DNA from: Bog-793 sp963785415
GTDB taxonomy: Bacteria; Actinomycetota; Acidimicrobiia; Acidimicrobiales; Bog-793
Direction of reading: 5' to 3'
Length of the DNA stretch: 64,000 nt
Assembly (NCBI GenBank): GCA_963785415.1
Contig: CAWAVB010000001.1
Location: 1,240,001-1,304,000, forward strand
The notes below the pieces were generated by a model. That model was not told the origin of the DNA, made no database searches, and saw only the letters and a program-made list of their open reading frames with translations. Below, piece after piece: positions 29,021 through 37,823 of this stretch. Made by a program: the position numbers and the translations under genes. Position 1 is the stretch's first letter. The number at the start of each line of letters is the position of its first letter.

Positions 29021-29940
29021 CCGGTCATGCCCGTCTCAGCGGATCTCGCGAGGCTCCAGCGGACAAAGCCTGACAGATCCTCATACCCTCAGCTTCGTCG
29101 TTCCGCGCAGGCGTCGGGAGGTTTGCGCACCAGACGGGCCAACGAGTTCAGGCGACGGTCAACCCGCGAGGCGATCCGTGATGGGCTTTCCTGCTTCGGT
29201 CTCATGGTCCAAGCCGCGGAGCTGAGCCACAGGTGCCGCAAAGGGTCGGCCGGGCCGCCAGCCTCGCCAGAAGGAGCGGGATCGTCGAGACGCCTCGAGG
29301 TGGACGTGCCGAAGACCAGTCCGAGGATGGCTATCTGGCGCCCTCCTCGTCGCGACTCTGTGGATTGGCACAGGAAGGCCTACGGAGTTTCACAGGCGAT
29401 CGAAGCACCCTGTGCGAAACAACGCGCAGAAAGGGCCCACCCGACATGAACGAGCCCGAACGGCCCGCCGCCGAGCCGGTTGCGTCACCCGACCGGTCCC
29501 AGCAATCTGAGATCCGCCGACCAGACCACGGAGCTCCCGACCCCAGCCGAGAATCCGTCGGTGATCGGGGCGTCGTGGTGATCCAGCGTTACAGCCGGCA
29601 TCGTCAAACCAGGGCAGATCACCGCCGTTGACCGGAGTGGCCCTTGAAAGCCGAGAAGGGCGCGAGGCATCCAGCCTGTTGAGCGCGACGCATCCCGGGC
29701 TCGTGGTCGGGACAACCGTGATCGCACGCCATGACATGCCTCAGTGGGCGACCTCTGTCCTCAGTAGATGACGATGAGATCCACAGGGCGATCACAGATC
29801 GCCGGTCCATCGTTGACTGGTCCCCCCAACGGCCACCGTCCGATTATCCCCAACCGTTGAACCGCTCGCGGTGGCTGTTGGAGGGACCGCCAGGGCCCCA
29901 CCGCCCTCGCGGGGTCGAGCGGGTGTCCCGGAGGCGCTCG
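29021..29940. other. 920-base region without a confident gene
   Basis: Both strands have only short, low-complexity open frames. The most plausible is listed separately at 29446-29631. A weak stem GCGGTGG (29868-29874) / CCACCGC (29898-29904) lies past the O-methyltransferase stop. The region may be decayed DNA. Confidence 0.4.
29446..29631 (+). CDS. Possible small hydrophilic protein
   Basis: A 61-residue frame starting MNEPERPAAEPVASPDRSQQ and ending TRADHRR. AAGGG lies about ten bases before the ATG. Rich in P, R, S and D with no recognisable motif; isolated. It may well be a chance frame. Confidence 0.22.
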   Translation: MNEPERPAAEPVASPDRSQQSEIRRPDHGAPDPSRESVGDRGVVVIQRYSRHRQTRADHRR

Positions 29941-30612
29941 CTACTCGTTGACGACCATCAGCGCGAAGCCATCGTGGCCCTTCACCCCGACGGTCTGAAT
30001 CTCGATCGCGCTGACCCGGGGTTCCGTTGCGATCCGCTCGTTGAGCCGGCGTATCCCTTCCTCATAAGGACCACCCGGCGCGACATCCACGACCTGGCCA
30101 CCGCGAACGACGTTGTCGACGACGATCACACTGCCAGGATGAGACAGTTCGAGTGAGGACGAGAAGTAGCCAGCGGCACCCGGGCTGTCGGCGTCGATGA
30201 AGGTGAAGTCGAAAGGACCCTCCGACCGAGCGAGGAGCCCGTCGAGGCTGATCTGGGCCGGGCCAACTCGAATATCGACGACCCCGGACAGACCGGCGCG
30301 CTCGATATTGGCGCGAGCGATTTCGGCGTGCTTGGGCTCGAGCTCGAGGGTGACGAGACGACCACCTCGTGGCAAGGCGCGCGCCAACCAGATCGTGCTG
30401 TAACCGGCAAGCGTACCGACCTCGAGGATCGTGCGGGCGCCGCATGCCCTCGCGAGCAGCTGAAGGAACTTCCCCTGGTTCGGAGAGACCTGGATCCGGG
30501 GCAGTTCTGCCTGGGCGCTGGCTGCCAAGGTCGCGTCCAGCGCGTCGTCCGGCTCGATCAGGGTCTCAGAGATATAGCGGTCGACAGCCGACCACCGTTC
30601 GAGGTCTTCCAT
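29941..30612 (-). CDS. SAM-dependent O-methyltransferase, family 3 (CCoAOMT-like)
   Basis: A 223-residue methyltransferase starting MEDLERWSAVDRYI from ATG 30612, with GGAGG just upstream; an earlier in-frame start would add a non-conserved 23 residues. Motif I is ILEVGTLAGYSTIWLARAL; then LVTLELEPKHAEIARANIERAG, FDFTFIDADSPGA (metal/substrate motif) and IVVDNVVRGG. These match the catechol O-methyltransferase-like family that methylates phenolic hydroxyls in a metal-dependent way. Substrate unknown. Confidence 0.92.
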   Translation of the reverse strand: MEDLERWSAVDRYISETLIEPDDALDATLAASAQAELPRIQVSPNQGKFLQLLARACGARTILEVGTLAGYSTIWLARALPRGGRLVTLELEPKHAEIARANIERAGLSGVVDIRVGPAQISLDGLLARSEGPFDFTFIDADSPGAAGYFSSSLELSHPGSVIVVDNVVRGGQVVDVAPGGPYEEGIRRLNERIATEPRVSAIEIQTVGVKGHDGFALMVVNE

Positions 30613-30710
30613 CCCTCCTGGTCTAACGGCACTCGCCGGGCGCCGGTACCGGCGATCACCGGCATGGTCAACGTCGGTCACGGGCGCGCCCGAACTAACC
30701 GGTCTGCGGG

Positions 30711-30863
30711 TCAGACCTCGCGAGCTGAGGCGAGAATGTGCTCTCGATCGAGTTCACTGCCGTGCTGCTCCTTGGCGTGGCTTTGCACCTTGGCGACGAG
30801 TTCATCGTCGTCGTCCGCACGCATGACCTCTCCACAAGGAGGACACGTAACTTCCTTGGCCAT
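30711..30863 (-). CDS. DUF1059-family small protein
   Basis: A 50-residue protein, MAKEVTCPPCGEVMRADDDD..., with a CPPCG metal-like pair and the family's conserved ELVAKVQSHAKEQHGSE. AAGGGGG precedes ATG 30863. Function of the family is unknown; often found as a short stand-alone protein in actinobacteria and archaea. About 98 bases downstream of the O-methyltransferase start on the same strand. Confidence 0.82.
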   Translation of the reverse strand: MAKEVTCPPCGEVMRADDDDELVAKVQSHAKEQHGSELDREHILASAREV

Positions 30864-31033
30864 GGTTCGACCCCCTTCACTCTGCCTCGGATTCAACCGG
30901 CGTTCGATCCTGTCAAGCGCCCGCAGCCGAGACAAGGGCTCCCAGATGACAAATTCGTGAATCCTGCTCAGGTGGTCCAGGACCTATCGCACCCCCACAA
31001 AGCGGGTCGTGCCGACGGCCGAAGCCCAGGCGT

Positions 31034-31596
31034 CTAGGGGAACGGCATCAAGGACCGACAGGCCTTCTGCGCTGCTTGGAACTTCGGCGAGTTGATGTCG
31101 ATGCCGGGCGCTGGGCCAATCGAAAGGCCCGAGCTACTTGCCTTGGGGTCAGGAAAGGTAGGGAGGCCGTGCGAGCGCATGCACTTCGAGAACTTCAGGT
31201 CTTTGGCGAGCTGCTGCTGCACCTGCGTCTGCGAGGGGCCGCCGCCTGAGTTGGGGAGCAACGACTTGCAGATCTTGTTGGCGGACCGGTACTGCGGGCC
31301 CGTCAGGTCAACGCCTTGGCCGATGCCGATCTCCTGCGTCCGGGCGTTGTTCACCATCTCGGGGGCGGGGAAGTTGGGGTGACCGTGGCTGCGCATGCAG
31401 CCGGCGTAGGCGAGGGCGTCCTGATAAAGCTGCTGGATGCTCGGCATCGCACCTGAGGCCCCTGCTGCCTGGGGGACGGTGGTCGTCGGGCACTCGCGCC
31501 GATGTGGGCCACCGACGCCGGTGAGCCTCCGCCACCGCACGCGGCCAGCAACAAGGCGACCAGGGCGGTGCCGACGACGCCGGTCCGTAGGGACCT
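31034..31596 (-). pseudogene. Lipoprotein with paired CMRSHG repeats, split by a frameshift
   Basis: The N-terminal frame encodes a signal peptide with lipobox, VALLLAACGGGG (cysteine near 31539), and runs to VAHIGAS. The protein then continues one frame over as CPTTTVPQAAGASGAMPSIQQ and two similar repeats, ALAYAGCMRSHGHPNFPAPE and FSKCMRSHGLPTFPDPK, each followed by a second cysteine (ANKICKSLLP, AQKACRSLMP). This is a common actinobacterial secreted family of unknown function. A single extra base near 31493 explains the break. No good start codon is close before the signal peptide, so the left edge of coding is uncertain. It could be a sequence error. Confidence 0.7.
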
Positions 31597-31942
31597 GGCC
31601 TGCGTCCCACCGAGATGGTCGCTCTCCGCCGTGGTACCTGAGGGCGCGCCACAATCCCCAGATGGCCTGGATCGGGGTGGCCGGCGGTCACGTCCCACGA
31701 GCACACGGTACGCCCAGCGCGGTAACCGAGCCGCTACAAGGAACCTCTGTTTTGCTGCAAACGCGGAATTTCCACGCAACAGATTGCTGGCACGTCGTCT
31801 CAGTCATGAAACCCGGGGTGGTTCAAGGTTCACCATGGCCCGTCTCTGGTGCGCCAGTACCGTTCGCTGTGTGTAACAGCCGGAATTGTCGAGCGGTGAG
31901 TCGGAGGGGTGGGCCATCAAAATCTCCAGAGCGGGGCATTCG

Positions 31943-33001
31943 TTACGAAGTACCGCGACCCGAGAATAAGTCGGCTATCGCCTTGAAGGCTTCCTTCGGC
32001 TCCCACTCCATTTCGGGATAGGTCGACCCATGCCGATTCTCCGCAATCTTCACGATGCTTAGGGCGGACATGTCTAGGTCGTACTTCGGCTGATGGTCGT
32101 TCGGAGCCAGGTAGTCGACAAAGGTGCACACGAATGCGCCATCGACTCCAGCTGCATCCAATTCCTCCAGCGTTTCTACGATTTCCCTCGCCTGAAGAGA
32201 CTCATCGCGGACTGGATGGCCCTTCAACCTGGTGCGAACAAAATGACCGACAATCGGGAGTTTGTGAAGAACCATCGAAGGGATACTCACGATTCCGAAG
32301 CCAAGCGTTCCAGAACTTTCGGCTCCTACATATGACCGCATTCCGAACTCGGTGACGACTACCGGCTTGCGATGCTCAAAAATGGGCCTCATCATCTCGA
32401 CATACCGGTCTTTCACCCGGCTGTCCCGGTAGTGATCAATGCCGACAACGTCGAACATGCTCCAATCAACGGCCTCCCAAATGAGCGCTGCGTAGGTGAC
32501 GTCGCCATGGAATACCTCGCGAACTTCTCTACACGCCTCGCGCAAAAACTGATTAAGCACGTCGGACTTCAGTACATCCGAATTCATTCCTCTTATGGCA
32601 CGCTTGCGAAACTTGCGGACCCTTCCAATTAGCGACCGGCCCGGAATGATCCCCCGCATGAACAGCGTCAGCTCGGAACCAACGCTAAAGACGACTCGCC
32701 CCGGCCAGCGGGAGCGAAGTGATTCGGCAGCTGTCGCCGCTTCGAGCACATAGGCGAGTGTCCTCTTAGGATTTTTGTTCCAAAGCTCAGGCGAGAGCCA
32801 GACCTCCAGACCTAGTTTCAGCGCATCCTCACCGGCTGCCAGCAGCCGAGCGATGTCCCGACCGCAGATCCGGACGGCGTTGCAGTGAAGATCGCCACCG
32901 ATAATTTCAAGCTCGCGATGCACCACGTGCATGTCGAAGACAGGGCGCCAATTGCCGCCGAGTTCCCTACCAACGTCGTACGAGACGCCCTTCAATCTCA
33001 C
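31943..33001 (-). CDS. TIM-barrel, glycoside-hydrolase-like protein (family often labelled 'abortive infection protein')
   Basis: A 352-residue protein from GTG 33001, where homologues I remember begin (VRLKGVSYDVGREL). Conserved blocks are NWRPVFDMHVVHRELEII, LHCNAVRICGRDI, GLEVWLSPELW, VFSVGSELTLFMRGI, ALIWEAVDWSMFDVVGIDHYRD and VVVTEFGMRSY. The pairs of acidic residues at strand ends (SVGSELT, VVTEFG) look like a glycosidase barrel. The 'abortive infection' label in databases is not experimentally grounded as far as I know. GC content is lower than in its neighbours and an IS1634-type element starts about 120 bases upstream, so horizontal acquisition is likely. Confidence 0.8.
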   Translation of the reverse strand: MRLKGVSYDVGRELGGNWRPVFDMHVVHRELEIIGGDLHCNAVRICGRDIARLLAAGEDALKLGLEVWLSPELWNKNPKRTLAYVLEAATAAESLRSRWPGRVVFSVGSELTLFMRGIIPGRSLIGRVRKFRKRAIRGMNSDVLKSDVLNQFLREACREVREVFHGDVTYAALIWEAVDWSMFDVVGIDHYRDSRVKDRYVEMMRPIFEHRKPVVVTEFGMRSYVGAESSGTLGFGIVSIPSMVLHKLPIVGHFVRTRLKGHPVRDESLQAREIVETLEELDAAGVDGAFVCTFVDYLAPNDHQPKYDLDMSALSIVKIAENRHGSTYPEMEWEPKEAFKAIADLFSGRGTS

Positions 33002-33086
33002 AGTCGTGCCCGTTTCATGAAGCAATTGTCTCAGGCATGTTCCGAATCCCAAAGTGGCGATCCGAGCGAACCTGCTTAGCGGGCAA

Positions 33087-33129
33087 TTCGCGAACCGCTC
33101 TGACCGGACTTCAGCGGGTGGTTCGCGAA
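33087..33129. repeat. Perfect 10-bp inverted repeat at the IS edge
   Basis: TTCGCGAACC (33087-33096) and GGTTCGCGAA (33120-33129) are exact reverse complements. The right arm coincides with the left end of the IS1634-type element, so the left arm may be the trace of a second, oppositely oriented IS end. Confidence 0.6.
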
Positions 33130-34972
33130 CGTCCTGGTAGTGCGGGCGCGATCGAAAGTTGTTTCCCCCACACCGTGCGCGTTTGCCCAGCTCAGGAGAT
33201 TCTGGCCCGGCTCCACGCGTCGGCCTCGATGCGCCAGGCGTCGAGGATCTGACGTTGCAGCGTTGTCGGTCGGTCGACGAGCTCGATGTGACGTCCGGCG
33301 TTCAATTTGTGCAGCCGGATGGTCCCGAGCTCGGCCAAGGCCCGGCGCGGCGAGATCGTCTGGTCGGCGATGTCGGGGTCCTTCACGCCGGCGTGCTGCA
33401 GGTCGTTGCCCATCACCGCTTCGATCACCGCGGCGATGACGCAGAGCGCGATGTGGCCGCGGACGCGTTCCTCTTTGTGATGGTGCACGGGGCGAAGACC
33501 GAGGAAGTCCTTCATCACGCGGAATCTGCGCTCGACGTTCTGCAGCATCTTGTAGTGCCGCACGATGTCGGTCACCGACGCCTCCCTGGCCTGCAGCGAC
33601 GTCGTGAGCACGTAGCGACCGGCGAGGAGCTTCTCGTCATAGGCGAGCGCCTCCTCGTCGAAGCGCCAGGAGAAGACGCCGTGTCGGATCGTCACGGCGA
33701 AGCACCGCCCGACGCCCGAGTCCCGCAGGATGCGGTCGGCGGCCGCCCCGATCTTCGCCGGATCGACGAGCTTTCCCGCCCGCACGCGATCGGCGAGCGT
33801 GATGAGCTTGGACTCCACCCTGGCGAGGAGCTCTTCGCGTCGCCGGTCGTCGCGTGCCTTCCGCTCGGCTGATGACACCACGACGAATCGCCGTCCGCCA
33901 AGGTTCACCTCGAAGGCCTTCGTTCCCGGAAAGCCCGGCACCGCGCGCCACGCGTCGTCGCCGGCGGCTGCGGCGCGCTCGAGCACGGCGGCGACGTCGC
34001 CGTCGTGGTGGAGCCGTGTGGCGAGCACATGGTCGAAGCCGGCTGCCGCCACGTCTTGCAGGTTCTTCTCGCTGATGAGGCCCCGGTCGGCGACGAGGGC
34101 GATCTTCCCGACGCCGAAGCGGGACTGGTAGTCGGCCATCACCTGTGGCAGCGTCGTCGAGTCCCGGGTGTTGCCGGGAAAGACGTAGTGGGCGATCGGG
34201 ATCCCGTTGCCGGTCACGAGGAGGCCGATCACGACCTGGGGACGGTCGGGGCGGTGATCGCGGCTGTAGCCATAGGCACGGGAGGAGAACTCATCGACGG
34301 GACCTCGGCTTGTCTCGAAGTACGTGGAGGTGAGGTCATAGAGGGCGAGGCGAAGGTCGAGGTTCGTGAGATCGGTGAGGCGCGCGTACAGCAACTCTTC
34401 GGTCGCCTCCTTCTCGTCTGCGATCGCGTCGATGCCCCGATAGCACTGGTCGAGCAGCGGTGACACGACGCCTTCGGGCAGCGCCACGGTCGCGAGCCAT
34501 TCGTGGATCGTCCGGCGCTTGGAGGACGGATCGCACAGACGGTTCGCCACCATGACGAAGATCGTGTCGGCGAGGTTCTTCGAGTGCCGCCGGTCGCCGA
34601 TCGCGCGGAAGTGTTCACGCAGACCGAGGCGATCGAAGTAAGCTGAGATCGCGGCCGTGGCGCCAAACGAGGGCGCACCTTCACCCTCGAGCCCCTCGGC
34701 CGCGACGAAGTGCTTCGTCGTGTAGCCCGACAGCGCGGCGACGATGCGATCGAGCTGACCGCTTCTTTCCAGCTCGCCGATCTCACCCAAGCGCAACAGC
34801 GTCTGGTGGGTCTTCTTGCCGTTGATGCGCACCGACTCGACGAGCGAGAGGTAGGTGTACTCCTTTTCGCCCCTCCTGCGAGTCGTGCGCTTCACGTGCA
34901 CACGCCCATCTTATGCCATGTAGATGTTCGATGTCGAGGATGTGTCGCCCCCACATTCGGCGAGCGAACTCC
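33120..34972 (-). mobile_element. IS1634-type insertion sequence
   Basis: About 1.85 kb carrying one transposase. Imperfect terminal repeats: left GTTCGCGAACG...GTGCGGGCG (33121 onward), and the reverse complement of the right end GTTCGCTCGCC...TGTGGGGGCG (ending about 34970). Ends are approximate. No clean target duplication was identified. Confidence 0.65.
33192..34901 (-). CDS. IS1634-family (IS4-like DDE) transposase
   Basis: A 569-residue, apparently full-length transposase: N-terminal MHVKRTTRRRGEKEYTYLSLVESV, the mid region YDLTSTYFETSR (first acidic residue), LVADRGLIS (second Asp) and the C-terminal MKDFLGLRPVHHHKEERVRGHIALCV (glutamate region). These are hallmark strings of the IS1634 group. 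No frameshift is seen, so it may be active. ATG 34901. Confidence 0.93.
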   Translation of the reverse strand: MHVKRTTRRRGEKEYTYLSLVESVRINGKKTHQTLLRLGEIGELERSGQLDRIVAALSGYTTKHFVAAEGLEGEGAPSFGATAAISAYFDRLGLREHFRAIGDRRHSKNLADTIFVMVANRLCDPSSKRRTIHEWLATVALPEGVVSPLLDQCYRGIDAIADEKEATEELLYARLTDLTNLDLRLALYDLTSTYFETSRGPVDEFSSRAYGYSRDHRPDRPQVVIGLLVTGNGIPIAHYVFPGNTRDSTTLPQVMADYQSRFGVGKIALVADRGLISEKNLQDVAAAGFDHVLATRLHHDGDVAAVLERAAAAGDDAWRAVPGFPGTKAFEVNLGGRRFVVVSSAERKARDDRRREELLARVESKLITLADRVRAGKLVDPAKIGAAADRILRDSGVGRCFAVTIRHGVFSWRFDEEALAYDEKLLAGRYVLTTSLQAREASVTDIVRHYKMLQNVERRFRVMKDFLGLRPVHHHKEERVRGHIALCVIAAVIEAVMGNDLQHAGVKDPDIADQTISPRRALAELGTIRLHKLNAGRHIELVDRPTTLQRQILDAWRIEADAWSRARIS

Positions 34973-35093
34973 GGCATTACGCCTTGTTTTCCCTACTCAG
35001 CGCATGGCGGGCAGGCCGAAAGCCGTCATTTCAGGGGTTGAGGCGCGGAAGTCCGGTCTGACCAGCGGGAGCGTTGACGTTTCCACAACGGAG
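34973..35093. other. Chromosomal flank left of the tRNA-Ala cassette array
   Basis: No gene seen. Importantly, the bases just left of 35094 do not match the roughly 85-bp flank shared by the other array junctions. This suggests they are the original chromosomal sequence that once followed the tRNA-Ala gene. Confidence 0.45.
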
Positions 35094-35250
35094 TGGAGGT
35101 GAGCGGACTCGAACCGCCGACTTCCACGTTGCGAACATGGATCGCCGTAACCCCGTGAACAGGACTTACGCGAATTCGCCTCTTCTCGCTTGCGGCAGCA
35201 CGCGGCAGCACGCGGCAGTTCAGACGCTCCCGTTCGCGCCCTCGGGCGCC
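35094..35250. repeat. Array junction 1: tRNA-Ala 3' core plus right arm (outermost attR-like site)
   Basis: The 42-bp core (35094-35135) is identical to the tRNA-Ala 3' part. The arm follows with ATGGATCGCCGTAACCCC, then three 10-bp repeats around GCGGCAGCAC (about 35200-35222) and TTCAGACGCTCCCGTTCGCG. The left flank is unrelated to other junctions. Confidence 0.85.
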
Positions 35251-35791
35251 CGCAGCTGCGGCCCCTACACACGTGCTGGAACACGTTGGACCGCGCCACG
35301 TGAGACCTGCAACAACGGTGCAGGGAACTCGGTCGCGGAAGGTTCGTGCGCCCGCTTGAGTTTGAGCCGGTGTCGTGTCAGGTAGCCGAAGGGTCAGGCC
35401 ACCCCGATGATATGAAGGAGTTAGTCGGTATCGACGACCCTGGCGCATCGTGTGTGGCAAGAATCCCGACTCCTCGATGACCACCGGCGGGGGCCAGGAG
35501 AATCCTCTGATCGTCGGCGGGAACTGCGGGATCTCGACCTGGGCCGCCTTGATCCAGGCGAACTAGCCCCTTCTCGACGGGTCGTATCCGAACACGGGAA
35601 TTGCTCATCGGCGACCATTTTGTTGGTTGTCGACGCTGTCTGGAGCCAGCTCGAATCTTCCCCGGTCACAGCATCGTCGCTGTTTCTTTCGGACCGGGGC
35701 TCACGCTCTATGCTGCACTGCTGCGCACCACCTAGCGTCGCTGCCCATAACAACCTCAGTCCAAGCCAAACGCGAACGCGTAGTCAACAAA
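35251..35791. other. Upstream part of cassette 1
   Basis: About 540 bases with no confident gene. The UbiA-like frame remains open upstream to a TTG at 35627, but that part does not look like a protein N-terminus. Confidence 0.4.
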
Positions 35792-36709
35792 GTGGCAGCA
35801 AGGGCTCTTGGTCCGACGCGTTCGGTCGTCGGCCTCGCGCGCGCCTCTCATCCCGGGCCAGTGGTCGCGGTGAGTGCAGCTGCCGTCGGCTATGCACTCG
35901 CGATCGGGTGCACCCGTCGGGAGGCGATTCGGGTCGGCCTCGCGGTGTCCTCGGGCCAGCTCGCGATTGGATGGCAAAACGATTGGACCGATGCGGTACG
36001 CGACCAGCTCGCAGGGCGACGGGACAAGCCGATCGCGAACGGCGAAGTCACCGAGAGTCTCGTCGGAACTGCCTCGGTGCTTGCAGGGATCTGTTGTGTA
36101 CCGGCATCGCTTGCTAACGGGCGAACGGGCGGCCTGACGCACCTCGCGGCCGTGCTCAGCGCCGCCTCCTACAATGCCGGCCTAAAGTCCACGCCGGCCT
36201 CTTTTGTCCCCTACGCTGTCTCCTTTTCACTGCTTCCGATCTTCGTTCAGCTGAGCCGAGAAGACGCTTCCTTCCCACCGCCGTGGGCGCCAGTAGCGGC
36301 CGGAACCCTCGGAGTTGCCGCGCATTTGTTGAACGTCCTGCCTGACAGTGAGCTTGACCGCTCTCTCGGGATCCTCGGTCTGCCTCAGCGTCTCGGCCGC
36401 GAGAAGAGTCTTGCGCTTGCTGGAGGACTCCTCGTGCTGTCTTCCGGGCTGTGCAGCTTCGCGCCTCGTCGTCCAGACATCATGGGCACGCTCAGCTTCG
36501 TGGCTTCGCTCGCCCTCGGCGGGGCTGCAGTGCACGCCGGAAACACTCGCGACGACCGCAGGGCCTTTCGTTTCGTGCTGGTGCTCGCACTTTTCGACGT
36601 TGCGCAGCTCCTCGTATTCTCGGTTTGCTCTCGTCGCCGAGCGGCGGTTCTCAGAGATGCCGGAACGGGCCATGAAGGCCTACAACAACCGCTCGCCCAC
36701 CGCAGCTGA
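35792..36709 (+). CDS. UbiA-family prenyltransferase-like membrane protein
   Basis: A 305-residue membrane protein with about eight hydrophobic segments. The key motif is QNDWTDAVRDQLAGRRDKP near residue 68, matching the UbiA NDxxDxxxDxxxxRP motif that binds prenyl diphosphate through Mg2+. A second acidic region (NVLPDSELDRSLGILGLPQRLG) matches the DxxxD second motif. Such enzymes prenylate aromatic or sugar acceptors; the substrate is unknown. GTG 35792 is chosen because the first membrane segment follows; TTG 35627 is an alternative. The C-terminal 50 bases overlap the hsdR remnant. Main cargo of cassette 1. Confidence 0.75.
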   Translation: MAARALGPTRSVVGLARASHPGPVVAVSAAAVGYALAIGCTRREAIRVGLAVSSGQLAIGWQNDWTDAVRDQLAGRRDKPIANGEVTESLVGTASVLAGICCVPASLANGRTGGLTHLAAVLSAASYNAGLKSTPASFVPYAVSFSLLPIFVQLSREDASFPPPWAPVAAGTLGVAAHLLNVLPDSELDRSLGILGLPQRLGREKSLALAGGLLVLSSGLCSFAPRRPDIMGTLSFVASLALGGAAVHAGNTRDDRRAFRFVLVLALFDVAQLLVFSVCSRRRAAVLRDAGTGHEGLQQPLAHRS

Positions 36710-37064
36710 GGTCATTGCGGAGCTGGCGGAACTCGCCAAGGAGATGAAGATCGAGCACGAGCGAGGGGGCACCCTCGGTCCTCGTGACGACGAGCTCGCG
36801 TTCTACGACGCCGTGCGCCAGAGCGACTCGGCTGTCATGGAGCTGGGCGACGACGTGCTGAAGCAGATCGCTCAGGAGCTGGTCACGGTCGTCCGTGAGA
36901 ATGCGACGGTCGACTGGGACAAGAAGGAGCAAGTCCGTGCACTGCTTCGGTCGAGAATCCGGAGGCTCCTTTCCAGGTACCACTATCCGCCGGACAGGCA
37001 GGAGGCAGCCGTGGCACTCGTCATCGAGCAGGCCGAGGTGCTAGCGGCGGAAGTGGCCGCTTGA
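36660..37064 (+). pseudogene. C-terminal remnant of a type I restriction subunit HsdR
   Basis: A 134-residue frame reading AYNNRSPTAAEVIAELAELAKEM...DELAFYDAVRQSDSAVMELGDDVLKQIAQELVTVVREN...VDWDKKEQVRALLRSRIRRLLSRYHYPPDRQEAAVALVIEQAE. This is the helical C-terminal domain (DUF3387) of HsdR, the motor/nuclease subunit. The nuclease and helicase domains are absent and nothing upstream in this frame encodes them. It overlaps the end of the UbiA-like gene. This is probably debris of a lost restriction-modification locus in the mobile array. Confidence 0.85.
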
Positions 37065-37295
37065 AGGGCCATCCAGATGGAGCTGGCGACCAGCGCAAGA
37101 ACCGCCCATTCCGCCCCGACCCGAAAGCAGCCGGCCGGCCCCGCCGGGCCGTCGTCGCCTCCGGCCCTAGCCCCCCTTCCTCGACGGGACCCGTCACTCC
37201 ACCGGCCACGCAAGGCCTCACCCACCCACCGATCCGCGGGCGTGGCCATTCCGGCGCCGTTGCGGTTCCTGTCCACTTCGCGCTTGTCAGATGAG

Positions 37296-37340
37296 TGGAG
37301 GTGAGAGGACTCGAACCGCCGACCTCTACATTCCACGCAC
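37296..37340. repeat. Array junction 2: diverged tRNA 3'-end copy
   Basis: TGGAGGTGAGAGGACTCGAA at 37296-37315 matches the tRNA-Ala acceptor/T-arm with one change, then diverges in the anticodon-stem part (GACCTCTACATT instead of GACTTCCACGTT). Neither the iteron arm nor the usual left flank is present. It may come from a different tRNA or an older integration. Confidence 0.6.
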
Positions 37341-37380
37341 TGAGCACCAACGGCCGCCTGACCGCCGCAACAGGTCCTCA

Positions 37381-37700
37381 TTTCGCGCCCGTCGCGCGCC
37401 CAAACCGCTTTGCGAGGGCGCCACGGAGGCCGCGAATGGCCTCTGAGCTGGGAATTCTTTGGTGGAGGTGAGCGGACTCGAACCGCCGACTTCCACGTTG
37501 CGAAAATGGATCGCCGTAACCCCGTGAACAGCACTTACGCGAATTCACCTCTTCTCACTTGCGGCAGCACACGGCAGTACGCGGCAGTTCAGACGCGCCC
37601 GTTCGCGCCCGTGACGCGCCCGAAACGAAGGTCAATCCATCCCCGTCGCGACACTCAACTCAGCCGCCTGGTCTGCCGCACCGATCCGGTGTTATGGGGC
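37381..37700. repeat. Array junction 3: left flank, tRNA-Ala 3' core, iteron arm
   Basis: Left flank 37381-37462 (CGCGCGCCCAAACCGC ... CTCTGAGCTGGGAATTC), core 37463-37504 identical to the tRNA, then ATGGATCGCCGTAACCCC, three iterons (GCGGCAGCAC, ACGGCAGTAC, GCGGCAGTTC), and an extended arm with GTCAATCCATCCCCGTCGCG and CTGCCGCACCGATCCGG. The 37065-37380 stretch before it has no gene. Confidence 0.87.
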
Positions 37701-37823
37701 TCGACGGGTATCCGAAAATTCGCTCCAGATCGAGCGCCAAGGACTTGCCCCAATGCCGATCGGGCATGGTTACTTTCGTCGCGCACCGGGGGAATATCGG
37801 GCGTATTCAGCGTGGTCTGGGTG

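Noticed and set aside
29003..29449. 148-residue plus-strand frame in the 29-kb gap
   Set aside because: Arg/Ser/Pro-rich, no motif, no good start; treated as chance.
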